64,000 bases of DNA, taken from assembly GCA_959347315.1 (NCBI GenBank), contig OY365806.1:26125516-26189515 (forward strand), in the 5' to 3' direction. The notes under the pieces were generated by a model, which was given only the letters and a program-made list of their open reading frames with translations, was not told where the DNA came from and made no database searches. Position 1 is the first letter of the stretch. Each line of letters begins with the position of its first letter. The position numbers and the translations under genes are program-made. This document shows positions 1 through 10,400 of the stretch, piece after piece. The DNA is from Bimastos eiseni (Eukaryota; Annelida; Clitellata; Crassiclitellata; Lumbricidae).

Positions 1-97
1 GCTATTTGCGGGTGTAATATTTGCCGAGGCGAATACTTCCGAATAATCGAGTATTCGACCCAGGCGAATGTCCGAGGCGATTTCCGGTTGAGCCCTA
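1..97. mobile_element. hAT-like element, right end only
   Basis: The stretch carries repeated GCGAAT/ATTCG motifs and ends in CCGGTTGAGCCCTA, whose reverse complement starts TAGGGCTC, a typical hAT terminus. The GCGAATGTCCGAGGCGATTT block recurs with few changes near 48536-48561, inside a more complete element. The left end is outside the window. Confidence 0.5.
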
Positions 98-554
98 CCC
101 CCTAGTGATGCCACTGCCAATACAAAAGATATTTATTGACCGGTTGCACTTTGATCAAAATTCGCTCCACATTGGAATTTATGCCTATACAGTTGAATTT
201 AGATTTGAACGGTTTGAGTTCAAATTTGGTTTGATCATTCTTTGAGGATTGTGTGGACTCAATAACAAGTAGACATTGTCGTACATGCCTTATGATATGA
301 ATGCAAACCAGGCTGCATGCAAAATGAGTTATTTTGAATAAGTAAATATTTAGCACTGCAATGAATTCTTGTATGGTGCATTAGTCAAAACAGCATTATA
401 AATTATGTTAATAGCTTTCAAGGACATTGCAGCACTTTTCATTTAGCAGAATGATCTATAAACCAAGAGTGAAATCCACTGTATTACAATTGATAGCTGA
501 ATTCTCTTCCAAAATAAAAAATACCGATGCAATTAAAATTTGATCCAATGTTGA
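98..554. other. Intron of the SVOP-like gene, nothing recognised
   Basis: AT-rich sequence in which I see no exon of the transporter and no repeat family that I can name. Confidence 0.5.
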
Positions 555-1195
555 AAACAAGAGAAGGAAATTACAGTCAGAGAAGAAGTAATTGAAAATG
601 TTAGAGTTCAGATGCCTGGGGAGCCTCATGACTTTGGACAACAACTGCACGATGGAAATAAAGAGAAGAATTAATATAATGAAAGGTGCGATGGCAGGCT
701 TTAGCACCATATGGAGAAGCAAGTTAAAAAGATACCATATCAAACTGAAGTTATTGAAAAATACGTAATTAGTACAGCACTATATGCCTGTGAGACCTGC
801 GTGATAAAGAAAACGTATTTGACGATGATACTAGCGTTTGAAATGTACTGTTAAAAAGGAATATTGCAACTGAACTGGACACAAAAGATAAACAAATGTT
901 GAAGTAAGAAAGAGACTAAGCGTCAAAGAGAATATGATTCAAGCCATAATTAAACTAAAATTGGGATTATTTTGGCATATATGTAGAATGGATAATCAGA
1001 GAAAATAAAGAAAGTATGGAGTGAACTGGAGGAAGGGGGAGGAGACCTTGCAGAGAATGGCTTGATGACTTAGAAGACTGGTGTGGGACTGAAATACACA
1101 ACTTATTACAGCTAACCCAGGACAGAGGAGCATGGAGAACAATGGTCAAATATGCAGTGGACACCTACAGGCTTTTAGCCCATGGATCGTGATGA
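555..1195 (+). mobile_element. LINE ORF2 C-terminal relic
   Basis: Broken reading frames spell the C-terminal part of a non-LTR retrotransposon polyprotein in the right order: FRCLGSLMTLDNNCTMEIK near 605, STALYACETCVIKK near 770, LAFEMYC near 830, KLGLFWHICRMDNQRK near 960 and REWLDDLEDWC then DRGAWRTMVKYAVDTY near 1050-1170. Stops and frameshifts show it is dead. It sits in the intron before the first SVOP exon of the window. Confidence 0.75.
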
Positions 1196-1409
1196 TGATA
1201 ATGAAAACAACAACCAAACAAATTATCTTCAGATCCCAACAAATCTAATCCTAAACTAATCATTTCATTTTTGCTACTTATATGAACTATGACCTTTTGC
1301 ATTATTCTGTGACAAAGTTTCTTTTGAATAAGAATTAAAGCATTTTGCATTTCATGTGTTACTGAAATTGCAAATAGAGTTAATTAACCTTAGCAATTTC
1401 TGTTTTTAG

Positions 1410-1473
1410 GATTACTCTGTATGCTGAGTTTCTCCCAGTAGCAACACGTGCCAAATGTGTCATCATGATGGAG
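1410..1473 (+). CDS. SVOP: SVOP-like exon a
   Basis: Acceptor TTTTTAG, donor GTAACA. The first G completes a codon from the missing upstream exon; the frame then reads [16 protein letters not shown]...MME, the conserved lead into a membrane helix. Ends in phase 0. Confidence 0.85.
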
Positions 1474-4400
1474 GTAACATGGAATATGATGAGGATGAGG
1501 TCTGGTTTTTATTTGATTAGGATTGGCTCCTGGCTGAATTTAATTTTCATGGGATTGTGTCCAATTTGTTTTTTATGAGGATTGGGTTCAATTTTATTTA
1601 ACCAGCACTAGACTCAATTTATTTAGCTTGATATGCAAAGTGTTGATAGAGTAAAAAGTGACAATAGCATTTTTATTAATAGATATTGAGTAGTTAATAA
1701 CTATTTTGTAGGAGAAATCGTAGAATAAGAAATTCAAAAATATTATGTTTGATCATAGAGGGAATATATTTTCATGTTATGATGATGATACAATCATAAA
1801 AATATTAGTGGCAGCATGACAGCATGATTGGTAGCGATAGGCTAATATAGTTTATGGATAATGTTTTCGTATCAGATTGTTTTTGCCTTGCCTTTAGATC
1901 TATGCGTTATACTATGGGCTTAAATAACTAAATTAATAATTTGACAGTAGTCAAAGTAGTAATAATAATGATACTAGTAGTAATGGTAATAAATTAATGT
2001 GATCAAATTGTTTGTTTTTGGCAGTTATTCTGGGCAGTCGGAACGTGTTTCATTGTGTTCATTGCGATCTTTGTGATGCCAACTTTTGGCTGGAGGTTTC
2101 TGCTCGGAATTGCTGCCATTCCTCTACTCATCTTCTTTCTTGCTTGTTTTGTGAGTCTTAATGCTTACATATAAAGTAAAAGCTTGTAGAAAATGTTAGA
2201 GTATTATAAAATGTTCGGGTAATTTTAAGAACAAACTCATGATTTTAATGTTAGGAGAGAGGATACTAAACAGATAATGAAAGAAAATTTCTGTTTCAAT
2301 TTAAATTGAACAATTTAATATTGTAGAGTGTGGCTCAGAAACACAGTTGCTTGGGGGGGATATCTCTTATGATGCAGCATGTTAAGAGGGTCAAGAATAA
2401 TGTTGGAATAGAGAATTCGTGGCGCATTCGCGGTCAAATGTGTAACACAATGAATAAGTCAATAACTGAGTATAGTCAACGACCATTCATGCCAATAATG
2501 CCGGTTGCTGTTGCTGCGATGTCTGCTTTGCAAACACAGCTGAAGGAGCAGGTTGCAATTTTTCCCTTTTCGCCTCTCCACTCTCGACTCTCTGTGCTTT
2601 GCACTTGTGAACGGTGTTTATTGAGCTGCTTAGTGCAAATGTCCCTCCGATTAAATTCGACGGGCACATTGCATGTTCTGTAAAATATCAGATCACCACT
2701 CCCCTGAAACGTACCGGGCTTAAACCGAATGACTTCCTCTAGCCACCAAATGTTTTCGCGCATGAAGTCGTAACTAATGTTTAGAATCTTTGTCGTTATC
2801 ACATCAAAAACACGCGCAGCATGAAAAAACTGTCAAATTTGCGGCAAAACGTTAAAATTCACGGTAGTATCCAAGATTCGCGAATTTTGCGAATCCCGCA
2901 ATGTCCGCAAAAAATTTACAGCCCTACTTATCATACCTTACTTTAAATTTATTTTGCTTTGAACTATTATGCTATAGAAGGATGTGGGTGTTTGTATGTA
3001 GTGGCTGCCAGAGAGTCCTCGCTTTGACATAGCACGTGGACAGACAGAGAGAGCATTGGCAACACTTCAGCGAATTGCAGCTGACAACAAGAAGCCAATG
3101 CCACTTGGAAGGCTCATGGACATACACAGTGAGGTATGATGACGTTAGTCTGGACAATTGGAGAACCAGCGCAATTGGACTTGGTAACTTCTGTTGTTTC
3201 AGCATCTGATGCACGTGACTTCAACTGATGGCAGACAATAACCAAACCTTTATCGGGTTATCTTCTGATATATCAGTTCGTTAAGACGGAAAGGAACATA
3301 TGGTGGGAAGAATAAGTCATAAGAGCAGTCCCTTAAGATAGACCTGAAGCATACATGGGTATGTAGTAGTTGCAGCTTCATTTTCTCAACCTTGGCATAT
3401 GAGGGCATTTGGCTGGTCCTCTCCCTCACTGTCTGGATATTTGCTCTGACAGTGTACCATCAATGCACTCATTATTGCTGACTTGGCTAAGGGTGCAGGA
3501 CTGCAAGTAGAGCAGAAATCTAAAAACAAATTTCTGCTGGGGTGGGGATTTGAACTTCCATCTATCCGGCCCACTAACCACTGGACTATGCAAGCTTCTA
3601 TCTACCACAGGAAAGAGATTAAGTTGAGAACGATGGGCTTTGCGCATTTTGACCTGTTATATCCTATGCATAGTAGTCGTAGAATGCAGTTTTGCACAGA
3701 AGTGACCATCCAATCAACGCCTTTTGCATTATGTTAACTTAATAATACTGTAGTTTTCATGTCTGAATCGATTGCCTTTTATGTGCTTAATTATTCACTC
3801 ATGTTCTTACCTACCTCTGAACTCTGCTCTCTACTTAGCTTCCTTTTGTACTGACTCCTCATCTCCTTGGTTTTTTTAGTCAGGTGAGCCAGTGAAGCGA
3901 GGGCAGATTCGTGACCTTTTTACTCCAGAACTTCGTGTCACAACAGGACTTCTCTGGTTTATATGGTAGGTGGTGCCACTCAGTTCTCTAAGTAATTATG
4001 TGCAGTCTATATTAGCAACATGAAGGTGACATTAGGAAGGAGAAAGGGCCCTAAACAACAGTGTTTTGGGCAAAGTGAAATCTTTGTATAAATGATGCAC
4101 TGTAAACAGAACTGAGTGCACTAGTGCATTAAATGAAGTTCTATGAACATATAATGGCATATTTCAAGCATTTATTCTCAATAATTGTATTTTACTGCTA
4201 CATTAAAAATATTTACACAACATTGCTTGTGAACTACACAACCTTGCTTTTCACGTATCATGTTTAACTGTTATGCAGCGCTTTTAGTGTTATTCATTGT
4301 CGTAATTGTAATCTTCAAACTTCTAAGACGCCACTCGAAACCAAAAAGCCTATTTACAAGCGCTGTGTCACGTCTTAGGGATTGTGAGAAGGGTGGTTTG

Positions 4401-7400
4401 AAGTTATCAGGAGGGTCAGTGAAGGCAGAGTAGCTATTAAAGTGGATGTCGTTTAGGTCGAGAATTGAGAGGTGGAAGATCAGGTGAATCAGGGAAGAGT
4501 TTTTGAAGAAGTCAGACTTGTGTCTGAGGGTGATGGATAGAAGACTCCAGAGCAGAAGATGGTGGGTGATTAGCAATGATGGTGGAGGAACCGAAAAAAT
4601 CCGAAATTCAGAAGGCAAATCGTTCCAGAGACGTGGAACAGTGTTGGATATTGCTTGGTTGGAGAAGTTGGCATGAGAAGTGACCGGGGATTGAGAAAAA
4701 CTGAGAAGTGAATGAACGGATTGGCTGGATGGTTGAGAGTTCGTGACTTTTATCAGCTCTGTATGTAGGTTGGCGAATGCATTCTCATACTATGGCATTG
4801 TTCTGATGACAACTGAACTCTTTGAAGTCGGCGACACGTGTCATGGTATGTGGGTGAGCTTCATATTTGCTTTGCTTATAATTATGTCAAACATACTTAT
4901 AGTTGCTAAACCCTTTAACAGCAAACAACATGTACTTTAGCTTCCAAGTCTCTTTTAACACATTCTTTTCAAGAAAGTCTGAAGTACTAATGCTGTATAT
5001 CTTATTTACTTGGACCAAGTCAGTGTTTTCTTAGAGCAGACTTAAAGTTTCATGTGTTGTTTTGAGAACACTTTGGTCAAGGATGAATCTAGAGTGGCTC
5101 ACATTTAATTTGCAAAGTACATGCATCAAGTTGGCCCCAAAGAGGTAAGGGTAAGTAATGCCTACTAAACTCAAGTAAAAAAGGATAAAAGTTGAAAACT
5201 GAAAATGTTCGCAAATGCCATGAACAGAATCGGAAGTTTAATTATTTTATGACTTTTTAAAACTATTTTATTATTGGTATTTTAGCAGTTAATTATGCCT
5301 TTCTTTACATATTTCATTATTTGAAAGAGATTTGTTGATATTTGTAGTACACTTATTATTATTTGTTAAAAATATTTTTATATTTTATGCACATTTTATA
5401 ACATTAATTATGAATTTGAGAGATATTTATATATTATCGTTACTTTGACAATGTTTTTCTTCTTGTTGTTTAGATTGTTTTAATGGCCTGATAGTCTCTT
5501 AACATGTATATTACAAGTAGGCCTAAGTTGATGATATTGTTAGACTCCATGCATAACATAAAATCATTATGCATCATGTAGTCATCAACACTCATTGATA
5601 CTCAGTCCTAGGTAAAGCAGGTTTACACCACAGTAGCAGACCACTGATCATTGTTTGAATAGTCTGAAGCAGTGGGAGTGGGAATATCCTCTTTTCCCAA
5701 TAAATGAATTAATATGAATGTTGAATTGTGAGTTATGATATATGTGTTTTGATATTAAATATAATGTAATGTGAAATCAATTACCGGGTTTGTATCTATT
5801 GTGTTGCCTAAATATGTGTTTAGAATAATTAGGGATGCTGATGTTAATGATTAATTAATCGTTAATATAATTTTAATGAGTACATTTATTTTTAACGATT
5901 AATCGAAGATTTGTTGTTGTATTTGACAATAGCCATTGCTACCTAAGGAGAACATTTGAACTGAAAAATGTAAATAAGACTGACAATGGGAACAAATAGC
6001 TACCAAGTAACTACTAGCTCCAATGAATAGTTATAATAACTATTCAAAGTTCAATAATGTTTGATCTAAGGCTGCAAGAGTTACTATTGCAAAAAATTTA
6101 ATCTTAGGCAACTGTAAAGATAATAGGTATATAAATTATGCATTTTTATAATTGGAAACACTTTGCTGCTTGCCATATATGCTGGAATTTGAAAATCTCT
6201 TATCCAGGTGGAACAGTTGAACCAGGTGGAGAGGTGGAAGAACCTGCTTGTCGCCTTGAGTGTAAGTATCTGTCCATGGCAGACTACACTGACCTCCTCT
6301 GGACAAGCGTCTCAGAATTTCCAGGTAAATTCTATTATTTTTGTTATCTTTATTAATTCTACTATTTATTTGTATTTCTTACTGGCTTTCAAACATCAGG
6401 TTCTATGAATGTTTACTTATTTATTAATTATTATAATTATTGTTATTATTTTTATTATTATTGTTATTGTTTGTTTGTTTGTCTGTTTATCTGTCTGTTT
6501 ATCTCTGTTTGTCTGTCAGTCAGTCAGCCAATCTATCAATTAATTAATTAATTAATTCTATTGTGAACAAAGTAACAACGTCCAGTAGGTGTATATATGT
6601 TTTGTAAGAGGTTAAGTCTTAAGTTGAGAACAAAACATAGAAGGTGACTGAGCAGAATGGACATACACAGAGAGTTCCAATAACTAGGTCCAGCAACTTA
6701 ACAAGCTTGTTCGGCGAGAACAGTTCTTGCTTTTGGTTTGACCTGAGTGACCGACCGTGTTGAATGATGATGAGTCGTCAGAATGAGGACTGATTTTAAC
6801 ACTTTAAAATTCATTTATTCTGAGCATTTATATAGCTCCCCTTCATGAAGCCTACTCAGGAGCGCGCCCATCCCAGCCACGACGAAAGAAAAAAGACTCG
6901 AAGGCCTTGTGAAACCGTGATGGTAGGGCCACAGGCTCAAATGGCAGTTCATTCCATGGTGAAGGGCCTACAATCGAGAAAACACAGCACTCCCTAATAG
7001 CCAAGTGAGCATGCAGAACTAGAAGTTCATTCCTTGTCGCAACGATAAGAGTGTACTAGAATCGACTGCAAAATCAATGCAGCTTGTCATTAAAGTGTTT
7101 AGTAATGTGGGTGGTTGATCAGAGTTCCGAGTTTTATAAACTATGAGCCCCAATTTGAAACCAATCCCATGCTGAACAGGAAGCCAATGTAATGCTTTAA
7201 GTACATGAGTTATATATGATGTTCATTTATTGACATATGGCAGTTATTGCTTAAGCCAGAGTTTTCTCTGCAGCTTCAGCCTGTTTGACTTAGGACTACA
7301 TATGATACTAGTAAGAAGTGAGTTATAATACCGGTACACAGCACTGTGCTTCTTCAATAAATCACCAGAATATCGCCTGCTGGTCCTTTGCTGGGCTACA

Positions 7401-10400
7401 GGTAGCCATCTGCTCAAGACTGTAGACATGACACTATAAAAATTTGCCTACCTGCATTATGAGGATGTGGTATCTGCTGCCCAATCCTTGCAAGTGGCCA
7501 TAAATTCACTTGGCGCCTGGATGTCCTCTACTTGGCTCCGACTAAATCCTGCAAAAAGGAGTTTATCTGGCTTGGTACCAGACAACAATATCTAAAATTG
7601 ACCCGGATGCTCTTTACCCGCTTTCCCCATTACTCATTCTCTACCTATGTCCAGGATATAGTGGCCATTCTTGACCAAAAACTTACTTTTGCTCAGCAGA
7701 TCAACTTCTACCAAATACGTCAACTTAGTATAAGCTCTCAATATCTCACCCTAGAAAGCCGCAGTTACTTTAGTGCATGCTTTTGTTGCTAGTTGCTTGA
7801 ACTTCTGCTCCATTTATGCTGGCATCCCTTCGTTTGGCTGCACAACTGATAGGTGGTATCCCTAGATCTGGCCATGTATCTGTCTATATGCGCAATGTCC
7901 TTCACTGACTACCTCTCCCACAACGTGTTATGCTCGGGGTTTATGCCATAGTTTGACGCTGCCTCCGTGCACTGTCCCTCTTCACCTTCAGGAGCTGTGT
8001 CAATCTGTCACTGCCAATGTCGGTCAACAGCCTTTCAGATCCGTTGCTTGGGGGGAACTTGGCTGTCCCGTTTGCCCACACTTATAGGATACAGAACCGG
8101 AGGTTTCAGTGGTGGATCCAACCACCTGGAGCGGGCTTCCGACCACTTGGAGCAGGCTATGTGAGCCAGTGTAGATCATTGATCATGTAAGTGGAGATAT
8201 GTGAGTATCAGGGAAGATGAGCAATGAGCCTGGCTGCAGCATTTCAGTATAGATGGATCATTTCTAATGGTTTTCTTCATTTCAATACTCTGTGTTTTGT
8301 CATATTGTAGGTCTATTCATAACGTTCCTGATCATCGAATGGTTGGGTCGGCGAAAAACAATAGCTCTCGAGTTCTTCATTTTCGCAGTCTTCGTTTATT
8401 TGGTTAACATCTGCATCACCAGGTAGCACATGTGTTATGAGTGCTATATTGTTCATTATTTGGGTTATAACTAACTAACTCGATGTGGTTTTATCACTCG
8501 AATGCTATACAATTGAATCTATTCCTATTGTGAGTTTAACTAGGCCTAGTATTGTTTGAGTTACTCATGGGATGTCTGTTGTGTAATTGCTAATTATGAT
8601 TATTTTATGAGTGTACATTATTTTACTCTAACTACTTTGATGATGTCTAATTGCTGTGTAATTGCTTGATATGTTTATTTTGAGAGTCTACATTGTTTTG
8701 AACGTTCATATTATGATGTGCCCACAGTGCGTTTGCAAGTGGTTCAATAAAGTACATACTTACTTACTTACTTTTATATTCCTTGCTACTTTGTGGAACT
8801 TTGCCTTCTTTTAGGTTTGACTGGTTGCAGAAATTTTCACTTCATGACTCGAGATGATAGTGCTCCTTGCACTATGATGAATATAATAATTAACACTAGT
8901 TACTGAAAATTTTCTAGTTCAGTTTAAATTTTTTTATTTCAAAGTGCTATTGCTATGATATAGATATATAGTGATTATCATAATTGTCAATGAATGCTAC
9001 AAATGAATAAAATACTGTAAATTTCCGTAAATGCCCCAAATGAATAAAATATTTATTAACCTATATTTTATATATGCTAAATGAATTCTTGTCACCGTTG
9101 TGTTGCGTATAGAACTGTTCTCACGATTTTCCTCTTTGTTGCTCGTGCGTTCATCTCGGGCGGTTTCCAAGCAACATATGTCTACACACCAGAGGTCAGT
9201 TTTGGAATTTATTTATTTAATATTAGAAATTAATTTTTGCATTTATTGTGTATACTAGCCCTGTTAAAGGAAGAGTGATGCTTTAGAAGTTTAGAGATTA
9301 TGATTACGATGTGTTAAAGGAAGATTCTATGATCGGCATCTTTGGAAAAATATGTTATTTCTTTTGTTTGCAATCTGTCACAGTTGCTGACTCCACCATG
9401 TGGTGCTTCTTAACTTTCCAACTATCTTACTGGGACTCTTTCACTCTAACCAAGTAGCAATCTCTTCCACTCTGTTTACAGTTGATGTTGCTTCTATGTT
9501 CAATGTGCACTTCTAAAAATGTTGTTATGCAGACATCAAATTATGGACTGCTTATGTCAAATGTGATGTGACTGTTTTATGTTTAGGTGTATCCCACTAC
9601 AACACGTGCTCTTGGTCTAGGCATGTGTAGCGGGATGTCTCGAGTTGGAGCTCTCGTAACCCCATTCGTTGCACAGGTCAGAGACAACTCTTATGTTCTT
9701 TCCAGTTCAGATGAATTCAGTAGCAAGTTGCCTTTATTATTCTTAGTTATTTAGCATATTTTCGGAAATGAATGTTTAAAAGTACAAATGTCATAATTTA
9801 GCATGCAATTGAGCTTAAATTAATGGCTGCATTCTTCTTGTGTTGTTTGTTTTTTGCACTGATTCAGAAATTTATCTGTTTAATCAAGTGTTTCATTTCA
9901 TCTACAGCTGCATGCTACTTAATAATGCTAAGTAAAGTGACCTGGTTGGCCCAGAAAATCCACGGGCCCGAAATTCCGGTCCAGTACGGAAGCCCATCTT
10001 TCTGGCCTGCTGCATGACCTGCATGGCCATTCTTTTCCTCTTACCCATAAGCGCTTAACACTTGAGCAGCAAGATGCATTGTTTTCCCAGTTGCTTTTAG
10101 TACATTCTCATTGTTAAGGTGTATAAAAATTCTATTTTTTGTGCCCTCAAGTTGTGTATGCCTGTCATGAGTTTCTCGTGAATGGTGCTACATAATTGTT
10201 TTATTCCTTTATTAAATTCACAGTTGCCTGTGCAGCTAAGATAGAATGAAGAGGTCCCTGCAAAGCTGGCAGTAGGGACTTCCATGGATCTGTGGACCAG
10301 CAGGATGAGAAAAACAGTGGAAGAGAAAGCAGATTTTAAGTTTATACTGATAGGATTAAGTTCTAGTGGATTGCACAAATCAACAAGTAGGCCCTTATGA

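Noticed and set aside
2330..2683. 117-codon plus-strand frame as a gene
   Set aside because: It lies in an intron within a decayed hAT element; the zinc-finger-like trace is on the other strand.
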